Assembly (NCBI RefSeq): GCF_000237925.1
Contig: NC_031497.1
Location: 26,638,205 to 26,702,204, forward strand
Origin: Schistosoma mansoni
Taxonomy: Eukaryota; Platyhelminthes; Trematoda; Strigeidida; Schistosomatidae
Length of the DNA stretch: 64,000 bases
Direction of reading: 5' to 3'
Below, piece after piece: positions 23,001 through 33,720 of this stretch. The position numbers and the translations under genes are program-made. Every line of letters starts with the position of its first letter. Position 1 is the first letter of the stretch. The notes under the pieces are model-generated. The model ran no database searches. It saw only the letters and a program-made list of their open reading frames with translations, and had not been told where the DNA came from.

Positions 23001-23171
23001 CCTTAGATGTAGAACAACTCATATTTACTGTCTAATATAGGTCAAATGCTTGGTCTTTAATAGGTCATTCTGTCTACAAAGCCTACTGATCACAAATGAA
23101 ACCATATGTTATTTAAACATCATTAATGCGGAAATTCGTACTTAATATTAGACAGTAATACTTTATCTTTT

Positions 23172-23949
23172 CTATGCTATATGTGATACGTAGGCATAAA
23201 GATCAAAATTGTCATCGTCATATTTTTCACTAGGCTCAGGGATTTCATTGGTCACTTGCACGTCTACGCTTGCTTTGGTCCCGTCTTACTGTTATCGCTG
23301 AATATAATGGCATTCAGATCTGCTATTGGCTTCTTTCATTTCTTGTTCTGCGAAAATAGGTAGCATTTCGCTAGGGTTGTTATAAGGGTGGTTAGCTGTA
23401 TTAAATGGAAGTGGACCTCGATCAATGGGTGCAACGATGGAGCCACAATAAGAACCTGATAATCAACTCGGAATTTTCTCTGGCCATAAATCCAAATGTT
23501 GTTGGCATTGCTTTCATGCACGTATATGATATTTCTATCTCGTAGAGACTTTTCCTCTTTGTTGCACTTGTATGTAACATAAATGCACATGTAGGAAAAT
23601 CTAAGAGCTATTTTGTTTTACTTACTGTTGGAAAGAAGTAACATTCCAGACAACCATTCACTTCACGATGCACCTCAGCTACAGCTCTAAGCTGGATGAT
23701 ATCTGTAGCTAACGTCCTAAAATCATATTTCACATAGAAATCACTTGGATTTCTATGACTGTCTTGTATTATCAAATGGCGGAAAGTTGCATTCTCATAA
23801 GCTCTCAGTTGTCTCAGGTGTTCTGCTTCCGTCGAAAATTCTGCACCAACGAACATTTCTCTGCAAGTCAAATCAGTTCCACCATATGAAGTAGACATGG
23901 CCGAAAAAATGCTAACTAGAACTGATATCGCAGAATAAAACTCACTGCT
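23172..23949 (-). pseudogene. Decayed multi-segment gene of unknown function
   Basis: Three protein-like stretches lie in a row on the minus strand. Segment 1 (23949-23626; first ATG 23898) starts with a hydrophobic run ending ...SIFSAM, then about 85 charged and aromatic-rich residues including CREMFVGAEFS and CLECYFFPT. It ends at a consensus donor (ACA|GTAAGT). Segment 2 resumes in phase after a 59-nt putative intron (23566 onward: CNKEEKSLRDRN...). Segment 3 (about 23456-23172) is in another frame, reads ...APIDRGPLPFN...FAEQEMKEANS, then TAA CAG TAA, then an acidic tail (EKYDDDNFDLYAY) ending in TAG. The frame change and two TAA codons (each one C-to-T step from CAA) suggest decay, unless further splicing removes them. 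The protein is not recognised. Confidence 0.45.
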
Positions 23950-24794
23950 TTAGTGGGTCCGATAACAAGAGTTTTATTGGCCGGCCAAAATGACGCTTTA
24001 GATTGGTGGAAATAGGGCATAGGTAAATTAATAGGGAGTGTGGAGAATTTTTAAAATAAACTTCGTCTCCCTTCCAGCCATAGTAACATGCTGAAGCCTA
24101 GTAGGCCCTTCTGGAGAAGAATGCTACATCGAAGCACGCCACAACTACCGGAGCTCAATAGCTGTTTTCGCATTGCTTAGGCAGAATCATTACATCTTTC
24201 TTTTTTTCTGTATTTTTTGGGCAGACTCATTGATTATTTCTTTCTGAACCAATAATAATTGTGCAATGATTCTTTGTAGCCGTCGTAATCATTTGTGGAT
24301 ATAGGTAGAGTGGATGATTAGGTCGATCTCCACCACCCGGGTTACCGCTCACGTTAGTTCATGAAAACAGTCCCATGATCCAGAAGGCACGACGAGGACG
24401 CGTGAGTCGGGTTTTGCCTTCCTGGAAAGGTCGTGGGCGTGTAATTTTGAAGTGCTGTTTATAAGGACAAAACTATTATATTGAATTCTATAGTTTTCAT
24501 TGGGAATCTTGTTAAATCCAATCTGTGATGAATAGTTCACATAGATCTCTCATTCTAATAACACTAAGTTAGTGATATTTTATGGAAGATCTATATCTTC
24601 GATCTACAAATTCATTTCTTTCCCACTGAACATTCCACCTGATTTTGTCAAGCTCACTCCCTCAGTTACACATGTTTAACTAAATAATTCAAGTGGTTCT
24701 ATATAAATAGTTCTATTCACAGTTCATTACACAGTAAACTATTAATAAATGATAACTATCGAAATCATTGTAACCACTAAACGTATCAAATGGT
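23950..24794. other. Unassigned sequence
   Basis: Contains a GC-richer stretch at 24310-24440 with no recognisable gene or repeat partner. Confidence 0.35.
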
Positions 24795-24935
24795 TTGAAT
24801 TATTTTTTCTGGTTAGCGATTTTTTAGCAAGTTAGTTTTTCTATGGGATGGAGTCGCCAACCCCATGTCCAACCTTCCTCCTTTACCCGGGCTTGGGACC
24901 GGCAGTAACTCTAGAAGAGCTACAGGCGGTGTTGG
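24795..24935 (+). repeat. S segment, copy 2, fused to LINE R5
   Basis: Matches 21285-21425 inverted. It joins LINE sequence at GGCGGTG|TTGGAAACATTC. Confidence 0.6.
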
Positions 24936-25544
24936 AAACATTCACATACCTGGAAGCATCATTGATAAACAAGGAGGATCGGATGCAGATGTAAAGGCGA
25001 GGATTCGCAAACACAGAGCAGCATTTCTACAATTAAAGAACATATGGAACTCAAAACGACTGTCAACTAATTTCAAAATGAGAATCTTCAATACGAACAT
25101 CAAGACAGTCCTACTGTATGGAGCTGAAACATGGAGAACTATTACATCCATCATCAAGAAGGTACAAGTATTTATAAACAGTTGTCTATGCAAAATACTC
25201 AACATCCACTGACCGAATATTATCATCAACAGCGTTTTATGGGAGAGGACAAACCAGCTTCCAGCTGAAGAGGAAGTTAGGAAAAGACGTTGGCAGTGGA
25301 TAGGACATACACTAGGGAAATCACCAATGTGCATTACAAGGCAATCCCTAACTTGGAATCCAGAAGGGAAGCGGAAAAGAGGAAGGCCAAAGAACACATT
25401 ACACCGGGAAATAGAAGCAGATATGAAAAGAATGAATGTTAACTGGAAAGAATTGGAAAGGATGGCCTAGGACAGAGTTGGATGGAGAATGCTGGTGTAG
25501 GACCTATGCTCCTCGACGAGGGGTAACAGGCGTATGTAAGTAAG
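24936..25544 (+). mobile_element. RTE-like LINE 3' fragment R5
   Basis: Encodes the post-palm region: [62 protein letters not shown]. This is the usual order of the RTE RT thumb and C-terminal domain. One stop interrupts it near 25210. It ends TATGTAAGTAAG. Confidence 0.85.
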
Positions 25545-25584
25545 CACTAAACATTTCAACAAATATATAATAGTATGGGGAATT

Positions 25585-25850
25585 TATGGAGATGGTAATG
25601 TTTTAACGGTTGAAATCACGAGCCGATCTAAGTTAGATGATCATTAAAAACCTGGAATTTCTGCTTGTCCGCTTCGTCTTAGTATGAGATACATCAACAG
25701 TACGCATCCAAGATCCCACACTCTGGACTGGAACCTAAGATCTTCTCTTTTAGTGCTTCGGGCTTAGTGGTCTACAGGTTGTGCGCTCGCATGCGAAATC
25801 TAGCTTAGATCAACTCACAATTTCAGCCGTGAAAATCTGTATTCATTCAC
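25585..25850. mobile_element. B-family scrambled copy
   Basis: A minus-strand tail and hammerhead zone joins plus-strand head sequence (TTAGTGGTCTACAGGTTGTG) at about 25755. Confidence 0.6.
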
Positions 25851-26059
25851 TAATTTCAACAAATACAAGGACTACTTGAGTAAATCCTGACAATTTCTAT
25901 CCATTCAGAACAATATCCAAGATTATATATTTTTGCGATCGTTAGTTTATATTGATGATGATGGTGATTACCATTCAAAATTGCTTTTTAAAGTTTATAT
26001 CGATCTTCATGATATAAAAGGAAAACTAATGCTGAGGCATATCTTCCGAGAGTTTTATA

Positions 26060-26813
26060 CGGAAGTTTATTGTTTGTATGTAGGAGAAAACGACCAGTAT
26101 AGCAGCAGCCTCAGCAACAGTAGGTCTCAATATAAACAAAGGGAAAAGCAAGACTTTCCGATACAATACAACATGCACCAATCCAATTACACTTGACGGA
26201 GAAACTATGGAGGATGTGGGAACCTTCATATATCTGGGCATCATCATCGATGAAAACGGTGGATCTAGTGCAGATGTGAGGGCGAGGATCGGCAAAGGAA
26301 GAGCAGCATATTTACAACTGAGGAATATCTGGAGCTCAAAACAATTGTCAACCAACACCAAGATCAGAATTTCCAATACAAATGTCAAGGTGGTTCTACT
26401 GTAAGGGGAGGAAACCTGGAGAACTACGAAAGCCATTATCCAGAATATACAGGTGTTTATCAACAGTTGTCTACGCAAGATACTTCGGATCCGCTGGCCA
26501 GATACTATCAGCAACAAGTTACTGTGGGAGACAACAAACCAGATTCCAGTGGAGGAAGAAATCAGGAAGAAGCGCTGGAAGTGGATTGGGAACACTTTGA
26601 GGAAATCACCCAATTGCGTCACAAGATAAGCCCTCACATGGAATCCTGAAGGCAAAAGGGAAAGAAGAAGACCAAAGAAAACATTACGCCGAGAAATGGA
26701 GACAGACATTAAAAGAATGAACAAGAATTGGATAGAACCAGAAAAGAAGGCCTAGGACAGAGTGGGTTGGAGAATGCTGGTCGGCGGCCTATGCTCCATT
26801 AGGAGTAACAGGC

Positions 26814-26849
<36 letters not shown>

Positions 26850-26850
26850 T
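26060..26850 (+). mobile_element. RTE-like LINE 3' fragment R6, best preserved
   Basis: Begins just after the RT catalytic motif (TTSIAAASATVGLNINKGKS-like) and runs through VETFIYLG-like, SADVRARIGKGRAAYL, RRKSGR and RRKKTKE-like sequence. Frameshifts and a TAA at about 26402 break it. The end is a run of about nine GTAA units (26814-26849), the longest tail in the window, consistent with a relatively young insertion. The 232-codon open frame opposite is antisense. Confidence 0.85.
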
Positions 26851-27042
26851 GTTTATGATATAATTAACAAACGCCAAGACCGTCCTATTTCAATGTTCTC
26901 CTATTACTAAGCCTCCGTTCAACTCATAAATCATTGTCATATTTGAAGTGTATCACCAGTTAATTATTCATTTATTACTCTAGTGTTGTATCAATTACGT
27001 ATATGCTGTCTAGTCATTATGATTTCATAATTGTGTTGTTGT

Positions 27043-27430
27043 TGTTGGGGATGTTAGATCCCCAAAGCTCACTTGATGAATGCCTGATTTGTGTAATTCT
27101 ATTTTAAAAATTTGAATTCCTTGTTTTCGCGCCAAAAGCACCTTTTTCACCTTCATGTCGCATTTCCCTCTTGGGAGGATTTTAAATGCTATTGGTTCGT
27201 TGTCTCTTTTAATATGCTATTTTGTAACGTTTCCTGAGGACATTTTTGTATTGTATATATATGCTTGAGTTGTGTTTATTGTTGTTCGTGTTTCTGGCTG
27301 TTTGTGTAATACACTTCTCTCTCCTGAGCCTGGACGTCTCTCTCTAGTTAGCGGGGTTGGGACCTATCGGAATAGCTAGCTTATTCGTCATTGTTTCACT
27401 GAGTCTTTGTTCCGCTCGCAGAATAGGTGA
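27043..27430 (+). repeat. T-family LTR-like repeat, copy T2
   Basis: Starts TGTTGGGGATGTTAGATCCC with the same GGGGAT/ATCCCC inverted repeat as T1. It has a TATA-like TGTATATATATG near 27257, and CTAGTTAGCGGGGTTGGGAC is shared with T1. Confidence 0.55.
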
Positions 27431-27814
27431 ACTTATGATCTCTTTAAACATAGCAGTTGTACGATCAGAAATTGAAAATATGTTGTCATAATCGAATTGA
27501 GTTTAATAGAGAAGTGATCTGTTTTCTATCTTCATGTTGTGTTTGGATATTTAGTTAGAGGGTGATCGCGGATGACCAAATGTTATGGCGTTTGTTGTTG
27601 TTTATTGGTGAATCAGTGAATTGGTGAATAGAACGTCTACTGGTAGTACTAAGAATGTAGGTTATCTAAAAGACACTCGGACTACAGAGAGACAGAGATC
27701 AAGCAACTACTTTTCTGTGATAACTGCCTAATCACATGAGGCTCAATACAACTCAAACTAACAGTCTACATTTATCCAACCTAACACTTGTAGGTAAGTG
27801 TTGACCAAGGTGAT
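27431..27814. other. Unassigned sequence
   Basis: Nothing recognised. Confidence 0.35.
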
Positions 27815-28112
27815 CAAGGTTGATCCCGCCTGTTACTCCCAATGAAGCATAGACCACTGACCAGCATTATCCAACACAATCTGTCCTGGACCTTCCTTTC
27901 TAGTTCTATCCGATTCTTGTTTATTCTTCTCATGTCTGTCTTCAATTCTCGGCGTAATGTGTCCTTTGACCTTTCTCTTTTCCTTTGGCCTTGAGGGCTT
28001 GCCTTGTGACACAGTTGGGTGAGTTCCTCAATGTTTGTCCTATGCACTTCCAGCACTTCTTCCTCTGCTGAAATCTGGTTTGTTCTCTCCCACATATAGG
28101 TAAGTAAGTATA
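27815..28112 (-). mobile_element. RTE-like LINE 3' fragment R7
   Basis: Minus-strand C-terminal end (ERTNQISAEEE, TNIEELTQLCH, MRRINKNRIELERK). A GTAAGTAAGTA run lies at its 5' side rather than its 3' side, so the fragment is rearranged. Confidence 0.8.
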
Positions 28113-28464
28113 CTTTGCAATATTACAACTTCAAAAGATTTAACATTCATTCTTATTATTTTAAGCGCTTATTTTACTATTTAAACAAAAAAAAGGGGGG
28201 GGGATTAAATTTGTGAAAATTATTACTTTGCACCTTTTTTTCAATAGAATTGAATCCATGTGATTACATAATAGTTTATTACAGTTAAAAGGTATATTTA
28301 ACAGTTCAATTAGATAGATAATTAGATTGCACAGTATGACTTGATTCAGATTTAATACAAAGTTTGTAAATTGTTTATCTAATTACTGAAATAGTGGAAA
28401 GGATTTGCTACTTAAATGAATGTTTTAGTAATACTGTATTCTTTAAGACAAGTAGTTTATCAGA
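28113..28464. other. Unassigned AT-rich sequence
   Basis: An A run followed by a G run lies at about 28187-28203. Nothing else. Confidence 0.4.
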
Positions 28465-28750
28465 AGAGGTTTTTGTGTAGATTTCAGTAATTTTATATAG
28501 TTGAAATCATGAGTCAATTGAAGTTAGACCATTATAGAAAACCTGAAAGCACTGGATGACCGTTTCGTCCTATTGTGGGATTCCTCAGTAGCACGCATCC
28601 ACGATCCCGCCTCATGAGATTCGAACTCAGGACCTATCAGTTTTGAGCCAGAGCACTTAATCGAAACTACGAAACGGCCATCCAGTGCTTCCAGGTTTTC
28701 CATGGTGGTCTAGCTTCAATAAACTAATGATTTCAATTATAAAATAGATA
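28465..28750. mobile_element. B-family foldback copy
   Basis: 28465-28672 is minus-strand B (tail, hammerhead, half head) and joins plus-strand B from GAAACGGCCATCCAGTGC (about 28673) to the tail, so both ends are tail sequence. Confidence 0.75.
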
Positions 28751-28849
28751 GTTTAATTGTAGTAATTTCATGATCATTCTGAACAATATCATTAGTGCCT
28801 ACTTCAATCTAAAGCTTCATAATCAAACTATGTAACCCAGAAAATACAA

Positions 28850-28965
28850 CGTCAACAAAATATCAACTCTGAGATGCAGGTAAATCCGGTTGATGTGTCC
28901 TAAAATATGACGAAACACACGCCCTGGATTTCACTGCTAGCTATCATCCATCTTTCCTTATATTC
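28850..28965 (+). mobile_element. A-family partial copy with hammerhead
   Basis: Hammerhead at about 28875-28935: CCGG, core TTGATGTG, GACGAAACACACG, and CCCTGGATTTC without the 3-nt insert. A tail follows. Confidence 0.7.
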
Positions 28966-29195
28966 TCAACGGAATATATTTACTATAAACTAGATTAAGA
29001 TCGTTTTTCATCATTTTATAACTTCGCGGTGAAATCTGCATTTATCACCTTATCAGTTCAATTAATCATATAACCAAATACAAGACATAGTTTAATTGAA
29101 TCTTTCAAGTGGATTCCAGAAAATCCTTATGGTAAAATACAGTTTAATCAATGTTTCTGTAGATCTCGGTAAATAAGATGGTCATACAATATTAC

Positions 29196-29766
29196 TTATG
29201 CCTGTTACCTCACGTGGAGGAGCATAGGTCCTACACCAGCATTCTCCATCCAACTCTGTCCTAGGCCATCCTTTCCAATTCTTTCCAGTTAACATTCATC
29301 CTTTTCATATCTGTTTCTATTTCCCGGTGTAATGTGTTCTTTGGCCTTCCTCTTTTCCGCTTCCCTTCAGGATTGAAGTTAGGGATGCAGTTTGGTGATT
29401 TCCTCATTGTATGTCCCATCTACTTCCAACGTCGTTTCCTAATTTCCTCTTTAGCTGGAAGTTGGCTTGTCCTCTCCCTTAGTAGGTTGTTGCTGATAGT
29501 ATTCGGCCAGTGAATGTTGAGTATTTTGCGCAAACAACTATTGATAAATACTTGTACCTTCTTGACGATAGATGTAGTAGTTCTCCACTTCTCAGCTCCA
29601 TACAGTAGGACTGTTCTGACGTTCGTATTGTAGATTCTCACTTTGAAGTTAGTTGACAGTCGTTTTTAGTTCCATATGTTCTTTAATTGTAGAAATGCTG
29701 CTCTGTGTTTGCGAATCCTCGCCTTTACATCTGCATCCGATCCTCCTTGTTTATCAATCATGCTTC
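29196..29766 (-). mobile_element. RTE-like LINE 3' fragment R8
   Basis: Minus strand from SDADVKARI (about 29740) to the 3' end. Includes [16 protein letters not shown] and RKRRWK. Tail reduced to ACTTATGCCTG. Confidence 0.85.
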
Positions 29767-29814
29767 CGTCATACAATATTCTGATTTGAATATAGTTAGA
29801 TATATACACATTAC

Positions 29815-29932
29815 ATACTGGACAAGTGGTTTAGGAGTTAAGTATTCGTGTGTAAAACTGAAGATCCTCGATTCTATCTTTGGTGATAAGGTTATGGATG
29901 CATACTGCCTAGAAGAGGTCCATACTAGGTCT
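29815..29932 (+). mobile_element. B-family head fused to LINE R9
   Basis: tRNA-like head (AAGTGGTTTAGGAGTTAAG, GATTCTATC) and half hammerhead (CATACTGCCTAGAAGAGG), running directly into LINE sequence at about 29932. Confidence 0.6.
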
Positions 29933-30325
29933 GAAATGTGGAGAACTACTACAACCACAATCAAAAATGTACAAGTATTTATAAACAGTTGTCTCCGATA
30001 GATACTCAATATCCCTTGGACGGATACCAACAGGAACAGCCTACTACTGTTGGAGAGAACAAACCAACTTCCAGTTGAAAAGGAATTAAGGAAAAGACAC
30101 TGTGGATAAGGTATACATGGAGGAAATCATCAACCTGCATCATGAGATAAGACCTAACTTGGAATCGTGAAGGGGAACGGAGAAGCGGAAGGCGTGAAAG
30201 AATTGGAGAATTGGAAGCGGACATGAAAAAGGATGAATTACAACTGGACAGAATTGTCCAGTATAGAGTTGGGAGGAGAATGCTGTTAGGCAGCCTATGC
30301 TCCTCCATGGGGAGAAAAGAGTCGT
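29933..30325 (+). mobile_element. RTE-like LINE 3' fragment R9
   Basis: From MWRTTTTTIKNVQVF to the 3' end, facing away from R8 with the B fragment between them. Multiple frame breaks. Confidence 0.8.
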
Positions 30326-30469
30326 CATCAAAGTAGTCTAATTATTTCAAAACTTCTTTATTATTATTCTTCTGAATACTAGTATGCTTGATATCACACT
30401 ATCAATCTGCACCGTGTGATCATGTAAATCTTCTTTCACCGTTATGATCAACTCAAAAACTGTCTCGAT

Positions 30470-30790
30470 TATAATCAGAAGGGGTTTTGTGGAAATTTCA
30501 GTATTTTAATAGTTGAAATTATGAGTCAATCGAAGTTAGACCAATATGGAAAACCTGGGGAACGATTGCTCAAATTTCATGGATTGGTTGAAGTTAGACA
30601 TTAACACCGTTGGATGCCGGCTCAGTGGTCTATCAGTTAAGTGCTCTGGCGCGAGACTGGTAGGTCCTGGGTCGGAATCTTGCGAGGCGGGATCGTGGAT
30701 GCCCACTGTTGAAGAGTCCCACGATAGGACGAAACGGCCGTCCAGTGCTTCCAGGTTTTCCATAGTGGTCTGTCTTGATTAGCTTAATAC
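30470..30790. mobile_element. B-family composite copy
   Basis: A minus-strand tail (30470-30555) joins a plus-strand copy with head at 30615-30690 and hammerhead form CACTGTTGAAGAG...GACGAAACGG at 30703-30745 (no 3-nt insert). Confidence 0.8.
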
Positions 30791-31144
30791 TTTTATATAT
30801 ACACAATAATTTTAGCCAGAGTACTGTGTTTATTATTTACATGCAACAAACAATTTAGTATAACTTTTGGCTGCGGTATTTATCACTCCGAACACGTCTC
30901 AATCCAAGTAAAGTATTTTACGTAATTCGTCTATGTAAGTTCTGTAGACATTTTTATACTACTAACAAGTAGTAAGAACTTATAAGTAGAATATATGGTG
31001 AGTATGTGTAAGCGTACAATATACCTTCATGTTAATCATTTAAGAGAAAGCTTAAATCTAAGAATGTACAAGAACGATACAAAAATAGATTCAAAAAATA
31101 GCCCGTAATAACATACAAACTAATCAACTGAGGAAGAGTTAATA
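30791..31144. other. Unassigned sequence
   Basis: Nothing recognised. Confidence 0.4.
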
Positions 31145-31400
31145 AACGACATCATCAGCACAAACCTCAGGTGTAAGTGAAGTGTTCGAATTTCTCCACA
31201 TGTGGTTCACAGCTTGTCCTGTACACCTCGATGTTGATTGATGTACATGACAAGCTGTGAACTACATGTGAAGAACTTCGAAAACTTCACTTCTACCCGA
31301 AGTTTGTGCTGATGATGTCGTTCAGAAGGACGATGAAAGCTCCACGACCAAACTATCCAGCTCAGAGAACAAAACAAATCATCCACTTGAGCTACAAATA
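31145..31400 (+). repeat. P-family foldback repeat, copy P1
   Basis: 31145-31226 and 31241-31322 are near-perfect inverted repeats of about 82 bp with a short centre. The outer ends are AACGACATCATCAGCACAAA and its complement. The right side continues into TCCACGACCAAACTATCCAG, shared with P2, P3 and P4. Possibly a MITE-like element; no target duplication is seen. Confidence 0.75.
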
Positions 31401-31904
31401 TTTTCCACCATCTGAAGAGTTGATAAGTTTATCTGATTTACTATTTTTCAACATAATTGACCAAATATACCTTTAATCATTATGAGTCTTTTATTGAAGG
31501 GGTTCTAACCAGACTGTCTGGTGAAACGTTGGGTCTGTTTCTAATTTCATCAAAAGAAGTTTTCTGAAGTAACATGCTTAGATCTACATGCTAATATGAC
31601 CACATTGGAATCAGTGATTGGTGGTTTGTTGACCATAATATTCAACCTCATTCAATTAACAATATTCCATGAGGATTACTCAATCCTGTCAATTATATTT
31701 GTCTTGTTCCAAATAATCATTGATAAACGTTGGTTGCTTACAGATTTTTAAGTTGAATAACTGGACAATTTTTGTGCTTACTGACATTTTCATACTGTTG
31801 AAGCATATAAGCAACATCTTTCTTCACATATGATAGATAAATATGTATTTCAATGGTGCTTTGAGTGAAGCTACTCTATGATAACGGCTCACTAAATTAA
31901 GCCT
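31401..31904. other. Unassigned sequence
   Basis: Nothing recognised. Confidence 0.4.
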
Positions 31905-31935
31905 GTTCACTCTCGTGGAGGAGCATAGGCCATCA
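31905..31935 (-). mobile_element. Tiny LINE 3' remnant R10
   Basis: CTCGTGGAGGAGCATAGGCC matches the terminal segment of R8 and R16. Confidence 0.55.
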
Positions 31936-31939
31936 TCTA

Positions 31940-32090
31940 GGTTCAGTTCCAGCGTGTAGAATCGTAGGTGAGCGCTGCCACTAATGATGATGAAACATCC
32001 ATCGATTGCTTCCAGGTTTTCAGTGATAGTCTAGCTACGATCGTTTCGTGGTCTCAACTATTTAAATACCATAATCTCCACAAATCCCTT
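31940..32090 (+). mobile_element. B-family partial copy
   Basis: GGTTCAGTTCC as box-B relic, then GCGCTGCCACTAATGATGATG and the B tail. Confidence 0.6.
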
Positions 32091-32367
32091 ATACTAAATA
32101 TCCTTATCCAACATCCGTTTATTCAACATTATTGATATCATCAACGGTCAAATCAAAATATCATCTCGCTAACCCACGGTTGCTAACTGAACTCCATATT
32201 GTGTTTAGAGATTAGTTTTACTAGTGTAAACCAAAACATTGAACATTTTGAAATATTACTGTTAGTGATTAGAATCGCTGCATGAAAACTCGTCGGTGAC
32301 CATTATCCCATTTTAACTGACTTATTCTCAATGTAACTCTAAAAAATCTCAAGTGATAATGAGATTA

Positions 32368-32762
32368 AATTCATTCAGTATTGTTTGTTTGAATCTTCCC
32401 ATCGATTTGTTAGGACTGCAACTGGTCAGTCTCTAATTGACATATATACATACTGTGCGTATTGCCTCGATATAGCCGAAATTCACAAGCATGGTAGGCA
32501 AAGATGGATAGTGGGGTAGCAGTGGAATCTAGTTTGACGCGCGTTTCGTCTTATTTGGGACTCGTCAGCTGTATGTACCTGCATCTCAGAGCTGATGTTC
32601 ACTCTGGGACTCGAACCCAGTACCGTTCGCTTCAAACGCCATCGCGTTATCGCGTCCCAGAGTGTACATCAACTCTGAGATGCAGGTACATCCAGCTGAC
32701 GAGTCCCAAATAGGACGAAACGCGCGTCAAACTGGATTCCACTGCTAGCCACTATCCATCTC
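32368..32762. mobile_element. A-family head-to-head composite with perfect TSD, A6
   Basis: Flanked by the perfect 14-bp duplication TGATAATGAGATTA at 32354-32367 and 32763-32776. Inside, a minus-strand A body, hammerhead (about 32523-32580) and part of the tRNA head run to about 32652. The sequence then flips to a plus-strand T-arm and hammerhead (about 32686-32745). One TSD encloses both halves, so the inverted structure either inserted as one molecule or rearranged in place. Both ribozymes have the 3-nt insert after GTC. Confidence 0.85.
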
Positions 32763-32929
32763 TGATAATGAGATTATTTTCAATAATGATGATTATTTCA
32801 AGAGTTTGTTCGAGTTAAAATTGACTTGAACCAAAGGAGAACTGATATCACCTGATAAACAGGAAATTCTGAGTGACTATTTAGTATTGTACCATTATGA
32901 GTAAGCTATTGAACTACATATAGATGTCA

Positions 32930-33070
32930 CTTCACCAACGATAGAAGAAATCGATATAGCCATCATACAAATCAAGAATGGGAAAGCAATAAGACCTGAT
33001 AATATACCAAATGAAGCACTGAAGTTAAAGATTGAATTAACTGCAAACATGCTTCACCTTCTATTTTTCA
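32930..33070 (+). mobile_element. RTE-like LINE fragment R11 (RT N-terminal part)
   Basis: Encodes IDIAIIQIKNGKAIRPDNI and then TANMLHLLF, matching the first RT motifs (KNGKAAGPDNIP-type) of RTE elements. It is the only fragment from this region in the window. Confidence 0.7.
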
Positions 33071-33477
33071 CAAAATGTCAATATTTAGTAATATATTGTT
33101 TTACTACTCAACTAAGTAGTTAAACTCTATTTTTGAAAATCTTTAGAATGTTATAGATCTATGAAGTATAAAATTACACTTTTATATCTGGCATCAAGTG
33201 GGAAACGCCCATTATAGTATAACAGTTACTTTGTATTTCACAAATTTTAAATGAAAAGGAAATGACCTAAACTTTTTTTATTACTACGTGTGTGATTTTC
33301 TACACCCTTGTTATGTTTCATTGCTATGGTAATAGTTCAAATGGATTTATTCTTCGAAATTTAGATGTTATCGATATGGAATTAATTAGTAACAATGAAA
33401 TAAATATATCATGAACTGAAATCTATAAAAATACAATAATAGCTTAATTAAAAATTTAGACTAAAAAACGATAGATA
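33071..33477. other. Unassigned sequence
   Basis: Nothing recognised. Confidence 0.4.
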
Positions 33478-33720
33478 GAGATTCTTAGTGGAATCCAGGA
33501 CAAGCGTTTAGTCCTTTTTGCGAGTCGTCAGCTAGATGTCTCTATATTCCAAAGTTGATATTCATTCAAGAACTGAAATCCAGTACCGTACACTTTCGAT
33601 TCCGTCGAGCTATCTACTTAGCTACTGGGTTCAGATACTTGTTACTTAATGGGAATTTTGAGCAAATATACCAAAAAGAGACTGATGATTTGTAGTCCTT
33701 GATATCAGCTGGTAAGATTC
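33478..33720. mobile_element. A-family SINE, diverged
   Basis: Minus-strand hammerhead (GAATCCAGGACAAGCG...GAGTCGTCAGCTAGATG) and tRNA head, then a flip to plus-strand tail. Confidence 0.7.

Noticed and set aside
26026-26724. 232-codon minus-strand open frame, the longest in the window
   Set aside because: It is antisense to LINE fragment R6; similar antisense frames occur opposite R3, R5, R13 and R15.
31290-31345. Hammerhead in repeat P (CTGATGATGTCG...GATGAAAGC)
   Set aside because: Stem II is asymmetric, no NUH triplet precedes the possible stem I partner, and P2 breaks the core. Probably chance.
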